DNA of 33,314 nt, from the IMG/VR virus record IMGVR_UViG_3300014501_000051, positions 1-33,314 of that record; one strand, 5' to 3'. The position numbers and the translations under genes are program-made. This document shows, in pieces, positions 15,364 to 23,704 of this stretch (position 1 is its first letter; each line of letters starts with the position of its first letter). The stretch comes from a virus. The notes under the pieces are model-generated. The model was not told the origin of the DNA. It was given only the letters and a program-made list of their open reading frames with translations, and searched no databases.

Positions 15364-15786
15364 TTATCTGCCGAGTATTTTCCCTAGGTTCTCAGCGAAG
15401 TATTTGCCTGCCTTAGTAGGATTCTCTTTTAGGAGCCGTGAGTATTCTGCCTTCGCATCTTCGGAATTGCCTTCGTTGACGGCTTTAACATCAACCTTGA
15501 CGGGGGCGATGCCGCGATTAGCGACAATCTCAATCGCCTTTTCGTCTGCTGTCTTTTGTGCCGCTGTTAGTTCCGCAACCTTTGCCTGTATGGCTTCAAG
15601 GGAAGTCTCTAACTCAGTTATTTTAGTTACCTTAGCCGCAAGTGCCTCATCCGCTGCTTTGAGCGTTTCGTCCTTAGTGGCCGCGCTTGCTTCAAGTTCT
15701 GTTAGTTTAACTTCAAGAGTCGCCTTTGCCTCGGTTGCTTTAGCGAAGTCCGCTTTGAGTGTAGAAAGTTGGTCAAGTATATCCAT
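15364..15786 (-). CDS. Putative capsid scaffold, coiled-coil protein
   Basis: A 140-residue, strongly charged, Ala/Glu/Lys/Thr-rich protein. Almost all of residues 5 to 90 form a long coiled coil (LSTLKADFAKATEAKATLEV and following heptads). A short C-terminal domain follows (YSRLLKENPTKAGKYFAENL) that could bind the coat protein. Placement between protease and major capsid genes equals the lambda Nu3 position. Decoration protein D has no separate gene here. TTGACA lies 35 nt before the ATG (15827..15822) and directly after the terminator of the preceding gene. Confidence 0.72.
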   Translation of the reverse strand: MDILDQLSTLKADFAKATEAKATLEVKLTELEASAATKDETLKAADEALAAKVTKITELETSLEAIQAKVAELTAAQKTADEKAIEIVANRGIAPVKVDVKAVNEGNSEDAKAEYSRLLKENPTKAGKYFAENLGKILGR

Positions 15787-15821
15787 AGGGTAAAAAGTTC
15801 TGCTGTTACCGCTGGTGCCTT

Positions 15822-15827
15822 TGTCAA
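15822..15827 (-). promoter_or_regulatory. Leader motif TTGACA after protease terminator
   Basis: This exact copy of the recurrent motif lies 8 nt downstream of the protease terminator and 35 nt before the scaffold start. Together with the variant at 14321..14326 it places the motif directly after both terminators of the module. Confidence 0.45.
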
Positions 15828-15835
15828 AAGGGCGT

Positions 15836-15862
15836 AAAAAAACCCGGAGGGTTAATCCGGGT
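15836..15862 (-). terminator. Rho-independent terminator after the protease gene
   Basis: On the minus strand ACCCGGA and TCCGGGT pair over a 7-nt loop and are followed by seven T. The hairpin starts about 28 nt after the protease stop codon (15891). Confidence 0.82.
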
Positions 15863-15890
15863 GTCCTGGGAAGGAGTCTGCTAGTAGGGC

Positions 15891-16700
15891 TTACGCATTT
15901 AGAAACTGGATTAATTCATCTAACTCGCTCAATTCCCCATCGATCAGGCCAAGGGAAACGGCATCGTCCGTGTCATAGGTAAGACCCTGCATTGTATCCG
16001 TGGAAACCTTTGGGCGCTTCGCGGTGATGTACGAAGTGAATTGTTGGTATGCTTTATCTACTGAGGCTTGCAGGATTTGCCGCTGGTCATCCGTCAAGCT
16101 GGTGCCGGGCAATCCCATCGCCTTGTTTGTGCCCGCCTTGAACAGCTCCACCTTAATGCCCTCATTCTGGAACATCGCGCTTGTGTCGAGTAGGGCCATG
16201 TAGATGCCTATCGATCCCACTTGCGCGGACTTGCTTGCGAAAATGCCATTAGCCTGGGACGCGAGCCAATAAGCGGCACTGGCAATAACGTCGTCAGTGA
16301 AGGCATAAACGGGTTTTATTGACGTTACCCGAGCGATTAAATCCGCCGTCTCTGGAACACCCGTGATTATTCCCCCGCCGCTGGAAATATTCAGGATTAT
16401 GTTTTCTATGTTGTCATCCGCCGCAACGGTCCTGAGGGTCTGGCGGAACGCCTGGCAAGAGAATGCGCCGCACATTGCTTCTAGGCCACTGCATTTGTTT
16501 AGAATGGTTCCCACTATCGGCACGATGGCCGTAGTGCCTGAAACTTCGTAGGCCGGGGTTTGCTCGTCCGGGTCTGTGAAATCTAAGAGGGATGCGCCAT
16601 TCAAATGCGCCTCAATCAATTGCTGGATTGCCCTGTGGTTCGCCGGGAGTATTGCCCAAGGCTGTGTATAAACTGCTTCAATGATTCGCTCTAGTCTCAT
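15891..16700 (-). CDS. C: Prohead protease, S49 (SppA/ClpP-fold) type
   Basis: A 269-residue protease of the lambda gpC type that would cleave scaffold and head proteins during maturation. The S49 pattern is visible: IVPIVGTILNK (about residues 60 to 70), NIILNISSGGG (about 99 to 109), then the nucleophile helix in DDVIASAAYWLASQ, with Ser near residue 140, followed by SAQVGSIGIYMALLD. The length matches the protease alone, with no fused scaffold tail; the scaffold seems to be encoded separately at 15364..15786. The stop of the portal gene lies 3 nt before the start. Confidence 0.85.
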   Translation of the reverse strand: MRLERIIEAVYTQPWAILPANHRAIQQLIEAHLNGASLLDFTDPDEQTPAYEVSGTTAIVPIVGTILNKCSGLEAMCGAFSCQAFRQTLRTVAADDNIENIILNISSGGGIITGVPETADLIARVTSIKPVYAFTDDVIASAAYWLASQANGIFASKSAQVGSIGIYMALLDTSAMFQNEGIKVELFKAGTNKAMGLPGTSLTDDQRQILQASVDKAYQQFTSYITAKRPKVSTDTMQGLTYDTDDAVSLGLIDGELSELDELIQFLNA

Positions 16701-16703
16701 GGG

Positions 16704-17564
16704 TTAGCCTGTCCCTTCCTTGTCCGTGTCCGCGCCGTCCGCGCCCTGCTCTTCCTCTTGTGCGGGTGTTTCGGTTACTGTTTCACGCACTCCGGGCAGT
16801 AGCGTTGTGCCAGCCGGTAGGGTTCTCAGCCGTGCAATATCGACTTTGTATTTCTTGGCAAGTTCATCAAGGAAAGCTTCTTCCGCCGCGTGCTGTTCTA
16901 CTTCCTTCCGCCAATCCTTGCCCCTGGCACTCCAAAAGCCTTCGTAGTTCCCCATGCTGTTGCCAAGTAGCGAAATCTCAGTATTGCTAATCCTTGTCGG
17001 ATCAATAGTGATTGATTGCGGTTTTGTGAACGAGACTGCCCAAGGTTCATCCCCTACAGGTGCGTCTAGCTTTTTCCCTTTAAGCAGTGACGCTGTAACC
17101 CATAAATAAATCCGGGTAATCGCCCCATCTATAATCATGTTTTGCAGGTGCCCAAAGAAGAAGGCCGCATCTGAGAGGACAAAGCGCACACCCACCCCTG
17201 TTAGCTTGTCCGCGTTTACGAGAAATTCATAAGGTAGGGAGATACTCTGGCATACGTCGCGCAAAAGCATTTCGAGAAATTTGAAGAATCCATCTGTAGA
17301 ACGATTAGAGGCAACCAGATTAACTTTTTCCCCTTGCTCCACGTAGGCAACATTCCCGCCAAATGCCCGTTCCAGGCCGCTATTGGTAGCAACTTTCCCC
17401 GATTGCTCTGGAAGAATAGGATTGCCCAAGCCATCAGAAGGAAAGACTCCGCCTAATATACCCGCGCCCGCCTCGCCTGATTTCTTCTCCACTACTGCCG
17501 CGAGCGATGAATGGACCTTCATGCAACGCTTTTCCAAAACCTGCATATCTTTGAAATCTCTCAT
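16704..17564 (-). pseudogene. B: Portal protein, C-terminal part (frame-broken)
   Basis: This 286-residue frame continues the portal started at 18280..17561. It begins MRDFKDMQVLEKRCMKVH, typical of the central helix of lambda gpB-like portals, and includes FLEMLLRDVCQSISLPYEFL and the wing/crown region, ending in an acidic tail. The same frame is open upstream of its ATG and reads RGIGSFASSLNS, which is the expected portal motif. One frame therefore passes from homologous N-terminal sequence (other frame) to homologous C-terminal sequence with a single base missing near 17595..17602. ATG and TGA overlap (ATGA), so independent translation of this half is possible. Confidence 0.8.
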
Positions 17565-18280
17565 TGAGTTGAGGCTGGATGCAAAAGAGCCAATGCCCCG
17601 GAGTTGCCCACGTTCTTATGCCGCATTAGGTGGATTACATTTGCAGCGTCAATTTTTTGATGAGTGCCACCAAAGTAAACCATGTAGGCAGTCACCTTGC
17701 CGAATGCGTCAACGAAAAGGCCGTCTATGGAATCGTCTCCCGCGTCACCTGAGTTTTTTACGTTCTCAGTCGAAACCAGCATCAATTGCGGGTAATTAGT
17801 AACAGGAGATTTGATTAGGATAATGAAAACTTCTCCCGCTATGACTAACTCCCGAGCGATTATTTTCTGTGCCTCGTAAAAGTTGTATTGGTTGTTTGCG
17901 AAACAAAAGACGTTGCTCGCCCAATTATCAAAAGCGGCTGTATTGGCATCGTTGAAAAGAGGGTCGCTAGTAACTGCATTGGCAATCAGGCCGGAGCCAA
18001 TCGCGTAGGTTTCTACTACTGTTAGAATGCGTTCAAAGAGCGGAGCGTTGTTTACGAGGTAACGTGTGAGACGCGCAATTTCGTTTCTGGTGTAGGCGTT
18101 TGGGTTAACGGTCCCCTCTTGGTCGGCCATCCAGATCAGGCTTCTATCCCGAGTCCATACTGGTGCCTCAAAACCTCCCAAGGACATTAGGGCTTTCTTT
18201 TCCAGGGGCGCGGCTTGCGTGCCGGCCTTGCCTAGCTCCTCATTGAAGAGGCTCCTGAATTTATTGAGAAACTTGGCCAT
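17561..18280 (-). pseudogene. B: Portal protein, N-terminal part (frame-broken)
   Basis: A 239-residue frame with the N-terminal half of a lambda gpB-type portal (dodecameric channel at the head vertex). Visible are TRNEIARLTRYLVNNAPLFE (about 64 to 83), AIGSGLIANAV, QKIIARELVIAGEVFIIL and ANVIHLMRHKNVG at about 213 to 225. After NS at about 227 the frame gives GALALLHPASTQ and stops, whereas the -1 frame gives the expected RGIGSFASSLNS. Combined, the two halves make about 525 residues, near the 533 of lambda. No classic slippery heptamer is seen. Confidence 0.82.
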
Positions 18281-18283
18281 CAG

Positions 18284-18553
18284 CTACACCCACTGCCAAT
18301 CAAACGTGGTATTTGTAATTATACCTTTGTTATAGAGCCGTATTGCCTGTGAGGATTGCGTGAAGAGAACATCAGAGGGCTTCGAGAGATTGTAGGAGTA
18401 TGTTTTCCCATTTAGGGAACTGCTAATCAGGGTTTTGACAACTCCACCGCCCGCTAACATTTTCTCCAATGCCTTGTTTCGAAGGGTTTCTAAAGTTACT
18501 GTGTTGCCTTCTTCATTGGCAATCTCTAGCAGTGCGTACACAAATGCGTCCAT
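18284..18553 (-). CDS. Putative head-tail connector (W position)
   Basis: An 89-residue protein between terminase large subunit and portal genes, in the lambda W position. It has an N-terminal helix pair (FVYALLEIANEEGNTV ... ETLRNKALEKMLAGGG) and a C-terminal strand region (YSYNLSKPSDVLF). Lambda gpW is somewhat shorter. It would stabilise packaged heads or form the attachment ring. TTGACA lies 13 nt before the ATG (18572..18567). The family is not proven by motif. Confidence 0.62.
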   Translation of the reverse strand: MDAFVYALLEIANEEGNTVTLETLRNKALEKMLAGGGVVKTLISSSLNGKTYSYNLSKPSDVLFTQSSQAIRLYNKGIITNTTFDWQWV

Positions 18554-18577
18554 AGCCCCGGCCTCGTGTCAATAGTG

Positions 18578-20431
18578 CTAATCCCAGCCCACGCCCTGAG
18601 AGTTATTGAGGTGGTATTCCCGTTTAGGTTGTTCTACTGCCGCCGCAGGGAGTTGCCTTGCCGCTTCCTCTGCCGCCATCGCCCGCGCCAATTGTGGGGC
18701 AACTAGGAATTTGAAGGCTTCCAGGTACTTCGCACAATCCCCCATGTGGTTCCGCCGGTTCGTGCATTGCCAGAACGTCTCTAACTTTCCGCTTTTCGTT
18801 TTTTTCTCTACAAGGTGTTCGCTGGTTAGCTGGATTTTAAGTTCATCATCCGTGTCTTGTGGCAGGTAGAGCCTGAGTGAACGCTCCCTGATTCCCGTCA
18901 GGTAGAGTTGGTCCTTGAAATACTTGTCACCAATGAGGATCAAAGGAATATTTGCGCCTTTGAAAAAGGTGGTTGTCTCTCTGACTGGCGCGAAAAGCCC
19001 TTGCCGCTCGTCTCGTCCCACGCATGGCAAAAACCTAAAACCCGTTTTCCTACAAAACTCGTACACTTGGGCCGTGCGGTTCCCACCGGCATCAATAAGA
19101 CTCCTGTAAACCCCTTGCAAATCGCTTGTCCCTCGAATGGGGTATTGCCGCTGGTAGGTCAAAAGCAAATCCTCGAAACTCGCAATTTCACCCCAGTCTA
19201 TTACGTGGCTAGAGCCGTCCCTGAATACCGCCTCCGTTACGAAATAGAATTTGTCCCCCTGCGTATCCGCCGCCATCAGAATTACCTGAGGTTTGGAAAG
19301 AAGCTCTCCTTTGTTGTACTTCGGGCTCTCCGCAATGAGTATATCAATGTTTGCGGTCTTTAGGGTTGTCGCCCGTTGCTGGAAGCACTCGCCTAAATAT
19401 GAGTTATAGAAGTTCCTCAGCTTTCCTACGTCGTCTTTTGAAAGCAGGAAGATTTTTGCCATCCCTCCCCAAGTGATGTTGAAAGAGTAGAGAGCGGAAA
19501 TGTGGTAGCTGCGGGTTTCCACCGGGAACGGGTTGGGGTTCGTGTCCCGCCAGATGCCATTGCGGACCATTCCCACCTTGTCTTGCTCCGTGAGGAGTGC
19601 CTGGCACCCTTCGCACTCATACCGCGTGCTCTGCTCCACCTTGTCTATGTCGTAGGTGCCGTTTTCTAGTTTAGCCGATTCCCATTTCAATTGCTCAAAG
19701 CGTAAAGTCTGCTCGTGCTGGCAATGGGGGCATTGTACGAAATACTTTGATTGGCTCCCCAAGAGGTACTGAGAGTGAACAACGCTCGTGTTCTCAGTGG
19801 TAGGGGTGGATAGGACGATTATCTTTTTGTCATTTGGAAAAGAGATTGTTCTATCCTCTGCCAATTCAAGGGCTGGAGCCTCCCCTATGCTCTCGAAATC
19901 AGATTGCTTGTCTGATTCATCTACGATTACTACCGCCGCCGGGTTGGAAGCTAGTTTTGAGGGACTCCCCGCGCCTATGCACCGCAAGATGCACGAGGAA
20001 AATAGCATCTCAGTCTTTTTGAGATCGTCTTGGTTGCCCGTTAGAAACTTCTTAACCTCCGCGCTGGCGTGTATTGACGGTGTTAGGCTTCTCTCGCAGA
20101 ACTGCTGTGCCGCCTCCTTCGACGGCATAATCATCAAAAGCGGAAAAGTGAAGTTGCAGACGTAGTAAAGGAGGAGGTTGTTTGCTAATTGTGTCGCGCC
20201 AATCTGTGCGGACTTTTTCAAGATGATTTTCCTAACGCGCGGATTCCCTACATCGTCGTAAATCTGTTTGAGGTAGGGCGTGTGCTTTAACCTATAGCGC
20301 CCCGCGAGGTTTGAAGTCTTAGCGTCTAGCCGGATGTACTTCTCAGACCAATCGCTAGGGGGAATTTCCTCTTTGGGCTTAAAGCAACGTGCGAGAATGC
20401 CCGCGATTACTGAAACAACCCTGCTATTCAC
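18578..20431 (-). CDS. A: Terminase large subunit, lambda gpA-like
   Basis: A 617-residue packaging ATPase and nuclease. The N-terminal ATPase has the adenine-binding type start SDWSEKYIRL (about 27), a Walker A-like KKSAQIGATQ (about 72 to 81) and a Walker B AVVIVDESDK (about 165 to 174). Next comes the zinc-ribbon-like pair CPHC / CEGC (about 234 and 275) common in GpA terminases. The nuclease half has LMAADTQGDKFYFV (about 383) and SLIDAGGNRT (about 447). The start is a GTG overlapping the small subunit gene by 8 nt. Lambda-type enzymes usually cut at cos sites. Confidence 0.92.
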   Translation of the reverse strand: MNSRVVSVIAGILARCFKPKEEIPPSDWSEKYIRLDAKTSNLAGRYRLKHTPYLKQIYDDVGNPRVRKIILKKSAQIGATQLANNLLLYYVCNFTFPLLMIMPSKEAAQQFCERSLTPSIHASAEVKKFLTGNQDDLKKTEMLFSSCILRCIGAGSPSKLASNPAAVVIVDESDKQSDFESIGEAPALELAEDRTISFPNDKKIIVLSTPTTENTSVVHSQYLLGSQSKYFVQCPHCQHEQTLRFEQLKWESAKLENGTYDIDKVEQSTRYECEGCQALLTEQDKVGMVRNGIWRDTNPNPFPVETRSYHISALYSFNITWGGMAKIFLLSKDDVGKLRNFYNSYLGECFQQRATTLKTANIDILIAESPKYNKGELLSKPQVILMAADTQGDKFYFVTEAVFRDGSSHVIDWGEIASFEDLLLTYQRQYPIRGTSDLQGVYRSLIDAGGNRTAQVYEFCRKTGFRFLPCVGRDERQGLFAPVRETTTFFKGANIPLILIGDKYFKDQLYLTGIRERSLRLYLPQDTDDELKIQLTSEHLVEKKTKSGKLETFWQCTNRRNHMGDCAKYLEAFKFLVAPQLARAMAAEEAARQLPAAAVEQPKREYHLNNSQGVGWD

Positions 20432-21029
20432 TCTGATAACCCGCCAAATATTTACAGTGGAATAGGGATGAGATTATTTCGTTAACTTCCCTTGTTAGGA
20501 TTTCCCTGATTGCCAGTTCATCCTTGCCCATCAGCTCTAACGCAACGCGCCTTGGTAGTGTGTCCAAATCCTGCCGCAACGTGTTGAATAAGTCGTTTAG
20601 AGTGTTCTGTAGGTCTGAGAGGGAGATTGATTGCTTGTTTGCCTCCGCAACCTCTGGGGCGGATTCCTCATTCTTGCGCAACTGTTCCGTGAGGATGGTC
20701 CATGATTTCAGTTTATTGGTGGCGAGGTTCGCGTCCCCGCTTTGAAGTGCTGCCGCGTATTCCGCGTGTGCCGCCGCCTCCTCTTCCTGTAGTCGCTGAA
20801 TGGATGCCGACAACCCAAGGGCCGCGTTTGCGTCGAGGCGCGGGCCGTCTGGGATAACCCCGAGATTGAGCGTTAGAGGTTTGCCCGTGCGCTGGTTCGC
20901 TATCCGGGTGCGCGTGCCTTCCTCATCGTCCAGGGGGAACCCGGCTTTTGCATAGCGGGCGATTGTGCGGACTGAAACGCCGTAGAGGGCCGCGTAGTAC
21001 TGATAGGGGTGCTTGTGGAGGGATGACAT
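20424..21029 (-). CDS. Terminase small subunit, Nu1-like
   Basis: A 201-residue protein. The N-terminus has a helix-turn-helix (YAALYGVSVRTIARYAKAG, about residues 12 to 30) like lambda Nu1, which binds DNA at the cos site. A helical middle (SIQRLQEEEAAAHAEYAAAL) and a C-terminal helix that would bind gpA follow. It overlaps the large subunit by 8 nt. TTGACA lies 15 nt before the ATG (21050..21045). Confidence 0.82.
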   Translation of the reverse strand: MSSLHKHPYQYYAALYGVSVRTIARYAKAGFPLDDEEGTRTRIANQRTGKPLTLNLGVIPDGPRLDANAALGLSASIQRLQEEEAAAHAEYAAALQSGDANLATNKLKSWTILTEQLRKNEESAPEVAEANKQSISLSDLQNTLNDLFNTLRQDLDTLPRRVALELMGKDELAIREILTREVNEIISSLFHCKYLAGYQSE

Positions 21030-21268
21030 TCCCCCGTGTCACCATGTCAACGCAAGATGCCACCAGACACGCGCCAGAACGCTCTAGGATGACCCAGGAG
21101 CGACTTTAAGGGCCGTCCCCGCGTCATCTGTCACCGGGAATGGCAGGGGCTACTCAGGGAACGTGACAACATGACGGCTCGATCTGAAAACCTGCGCGCA
21201 CAAAAAGACCGGGCTGTCTCGTGAACCTCGGCTTGTTTTGAACGCAAAAAGATTCCTTATATGCCATA
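21030..21268. other. Intergenic region before terminase; candidate packaging site
   Basis: No gene is seen. Several GTGACA/TGTCAC-type elements are present: TGTCAC at 21037..21042, TGTCAA at 21045..21050, TGTCAC in the segment near 21130, and GTGACA followed by ATGACG near 21165. This clustering next to the terminase small subunit gene is where cos sites and late promoters lie in lambdoid phages, so these repeats are candidate terminase-binding elements. No cohesive-end sequence can be identified by reading. Confidence 0.35.
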
Positions 21269-21297
21269 TTGACCGTTATCCGGCTGTTTGGTAGAAG
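21269..21297 (+). promoter_or_regulatory. Possible promoter of the SIR2 cassette
   Basis: TTGACC (21269..21274) and TAGAAG (21292..21297) are separated by 17 bp. The predicted start of transcription lies a few bases before the ATG at 21307, so the mRNA would have almost no leader. Confidence 0.4.
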
Positions 21298-21306
21298 CCT
21301 GTCCCT

Positions 21307-21663
21307 ATGGATTTTCCACAATATCTACTAATCGAAGGACGAGACGTTCCGCCTACTGAGCACGAGCCCGAATGGAAGTGCGTCGTAAAAGTCACGCCTT
21401 TAGCTATTGAGGGACAACTTCAATCCGTGAATATGAGACTCGACACGGTTAACCCTGTAGAGCTTAAAAATCAGGTTGCGAGTACCGCAATCAATGGGGC
21501 TCAAACCGCAATGTCCAACAAATATCCCGGACGTAAGTTTCATATCACACCTCTCTTTATGAGTGAAGATGCGGCATTTAATGTGATGAATGGGCAGTAT
21601 CCATTACTTTCGCTGTCAACCGGGCTCCAAGTGTGGGAGTTCCAATCAACGAATTTATTCTAG
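21307..21663 (+). CDS. Hypothetical protein upstream of SIR2-like gene
   Basis: A 118-residue protein of unknown family, MDFPQYLLIEGRDVPPTEHE at the start. It is soluble, mixed alpha/beta, and has no catalytic signature. It is transcribed in the same direction as the SIR2-like gene 65 nt downstream and opposite to the late genes, so the two may form one unit. No clear ribosome-binding site precedes the ATG, in keeping with a leaderless message. It could be an adaptor or inhibitor of the neighbouring NADase, but that is only context. Confidence 0.6.
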   Translation: MDFPQYLLIEGRDVPPTEHEPEWKCVVKVTPLAIEGQLQSVNMRLDTVNPVELKNQVASTAINGAQTAMSNKYPGRKFHITPLFMSEDAAFNVMNGQYPLLSLSTGLQVWEFQSTNLF

Positions 21664-21728
21664 CCTCACGAAACGGAACAGCCGGACCCTATATCCTCGC
21701 TCCGCGATGAAGCCCCGCTGGCAGTACG

Positions 21729-22655
21729 ATGATAACTCAAAAAACTGTTCTGATCCTAGGTGCTGGAGCTAGTATTCGTTTCGGTTTTCCGTCAGGCACG
21801 GAGTTAATGCGAGAGATTTTGCAGTACAAACCAGAGAGCGAGAACGTCGATTACTTAACTGCCTGCGGAATCTATCGAAGCGATATCCAGGCTTTTCAGC
21901 GTATTCTGCAAGGTTCGGGAATGCTTTCCATTGACGAATTCTTGGAAGGGAGACGGGACCTGATCCCGATGGGAAAAGCGCTGATTGCTTTAACACTTTC
22001 GAAGCACGAACAAATTGATCGTCTCTTCGATCCGGAAATAAAAGGAAAAAGTTGGTACGATTACCTGTTTACCAAGATGACGATTGGAACGAAGGATATT
22101 AAAGCAAACAGTATTTCGTTCATCACCTATAATTATGACCGCTCTCTTGAGGCATACTTTCACAGGGCTCTAATGAATAGGTTTTCACTCGATGGCCACA
22201 ATGCAGAAATGCAGGTGCGTAATCTTCCGCTAGTTCATATTCATGGCCAACTCGGCAGTATCTTCGATCAGAATACAATTAATTTCTACGCTCCGATAAG
22301 ATCCGGAGGTGACCTTAAGCGTGCGACAAACGGCATAAGTATTATTCACGAGGCTAAAGAGGATTCAAATTTGATTTATGCACGAAGGCTACTCGCAGAA
22401 GCGAAAGTTGTAGCGTTCCTAGGATTTGGATACAATCGATCTAACATGGAGCGCCTACAGCTTGAGAACTGTTCCAGCGCCTCAATCTACGGGACGACTT
22501 TCGGCATGAAAAAGGCGGAAGTTTCGGCTATTGATGACATGTTCGATCCAGTTCGGTTTAACGACCATCCCGGTGATATTCTCGACGCATTGAGGGATTG
22601 GGGAATATTGGAAACTCCTTTTTCCCGGCTGTTCCCGCCTAATCCGACTTCGTAG
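21729..22655 (+). CDS. SIR2-like (NADase-type) protein, candidate defence effector
   Basis: A 308-residue protein with a complete SIR2-type Rossmann core. It has VLILGAGASIRFGFPSG (GAGAS at residues 11 to 15, NAD binding), FITYNYDRSLE (Asn135, equivalent to TQNID of sirtuins) and HIHGQLG (His170/172, catalytic His-Gly motif), then KVVAFLGFGYNRSN near 235. The sirtuin zinc-binding cysteines are missing. Such SIR2 proteins act in bacterial antiviral systems as NAD-degrading effectors. No C-terminal sensor domain is obvious. It overlaps the convergent gene at its 3' end by 17 nt. Its location in a prophage suggests protection of the lysogen from other phages. Confidence 0.82.
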   Translation: MITQKTVLILGAGASIRFGFPSGTELMREILQYKPESENVDYLTACGIYRSDIQAFQRILQGSGMLSIDEFLEGRRDLIPMGKALIALTLSKHEQIDRLFDPEIKGKSWYDYLFTKMTIGTKDIKANSISFITYNYDRSLEAYFHRALMNRFSLDGHNAEMQVRNLPLVHIHGQLGSIFDQNTINFYAPIRSGGDLKRATNGISIIHEAKEDSNLIYARRLLAEAKVVAFLGFGYNRSNMERLQLENCSSASIYGTTFGMKKAEVSAIDDMFDPVRFNDHPGDILDALRDWGILETPFSRLFPPNPTS

Positions 22656-23583
22656 ATTCCTCTACTCCTAAGAGCTTTCTGACTTCGCTTTCCGCAAAAT
22701 GCAGGGAATCGCCAACACGCTTGTAGGCGTCATCTATCCTTTGCAGAAGGTTAGGGTCTTCGCATCCATCAACGGATCGTTCTTTTTTTAAATGACTCAA
22801 GAGAATAGCAGTTTCTGTTGCCGCTTTCCGAATCAAGGCAGCGGAGCCTTCACTAATGTAAACTTTATGCTTATCAAAATATTCGTAAAAATCCCGGATC
22901 TTTAGCCCGAAGTCCTTACTAGCCTCGTGAAATATGGTATTTGTCGAGGTAGTACGGATATTTCCGACGATCCCCACGAGGTCATGGAGCTTCACATTCG
23001 TCTGCTTTATAAATTCAAACCGGTCCCCATGTAATGGGCTCGCGCGTTCATGTGAACGAAAGTCACTCACGGGACTATCGTCTGGGTATTCCGCTTCTAT
23101 GATATATTCGAGTTTCCCGTGCATTTCCTTTTCGAAGAGATTAAAAACTTCTTCGCTTTTATGAGCTTGGGAAGTATAGTAATATTCAAAGCATTGATAG
23201 CTTTTCAGGTCACTCGGAAGAGCATTAAACTCTTGAGTTATGATGATTGTTCCATTTCGCAAAGCATGCCGAATGCCTAACTCATAATAAACATTTGGGC
23301 GACTTCCGGTCAGATCAGCAATCACAATTTCGCTTTGGTCAATATCCCGGACTATCTTCTTGATGAAATTCCCCGGATTGGCTCCGGAGCATTTGCAATC
23401 TATTTTAGCGCCCGAAAACGACTCGACGGCTTTCTTGATCCAGTTTTTGAAAATGAATTTCCATTCTTCTTTCGTAATTTTAACCTTTTTAGCCGCCCTC
23501 TTATGCTCCGTGTCCGAGAAGGGGAGAATCACGAAACACTTTAGGTTCGCCTTTGGCGATGGACTTGCGACGGGCTCACTCAT
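22639..23583 (-). CDS. Nucleoside deoxyribosyltransferase/TIR-like protein, candidate defence component
   Basis: A 314-residue protein. Residues of about 15 to 120 form a Rossmann-like domain: CFVILPFSDTEHKR at the start, then IVIADLTGSRPNVYYELGIRHAL (86 to 108) and GTIIITQEFN. The pattern N-V-Y-Y-E-L-G is shared by nucleoside 2-deoxyribosyltransferases and related TIR-like proteins of immune systems; Glu101 is the candidate nucleophile. Residues of about 180 to 310 are helical with no recognised motif and may sense or bind a partner. It runs opposite to the SIR2-like gene and overlaps it at the ends by 17 nt. Confidence 0.75.
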   Translation of the reverse strand: MSEPVASPSPKANLKCFVILPFSDTEHKRAAKKVKITKEEWKFIFKNWIKKAVESFSGAKIDCKCSGANPGNFIKKIVRDIDQSEIVIADLTGSRPNVYYELGIRHALRNGTIIITQEFNALPSDLKSYQCFEYYYTSQAHKSEEVFNLFEKEMHGKLEYIIEAEYPDDSPVSDFRSHERASPLHGDRFEFIKQTNVKLHDLVGIVGNIRTTSTNTIFHEASKDFGLKIRDFYEYFDKHKVYISEGSAALIRKAATETAILLSHLKKERSVDGCEDPNLLQRIDDAYKRVGDSLHFAESEVRKLLGVEESTKSD

Positions 23584-23592
23584 TTGACCGGA

Positions 23593-23620
23593 ATTATGCC
23601 GACATGCGGCTCAACCGCAA
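23593..23620 (-). promoter_or_regulatory. Possible promoter of the deoxyribosyltransferase-like gene
   Basis: On the minus strand TTGCGG (23620..23615) and CATAAT (23598..23593) are separated by 16 bp. The -10-like element lies only 9 bp before the ATG at 23583, so the transcript would be almost leaderless, as seems true for the opposing cassette. Confidence 0.4.
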
Positions 23621-23704
23621 GCCTCAAGCGTAGTAAGCATCCTCCAAATCCCTAAAACCATGATCTGGCCCACGCTCAAACGCCAGCAACCAGGATATTC
23701 ATCC

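Noticed and set aside
21307-23583. Naming the SIR2 cassette as Thoeris or another defined system
   Set aside because: Thoeris needs a TIR protein with a ThsA-type SIR2-SLOG protein in one operon; no SLOG domain is visible here, the genes are convergent, and the second protein is only TIR-like.
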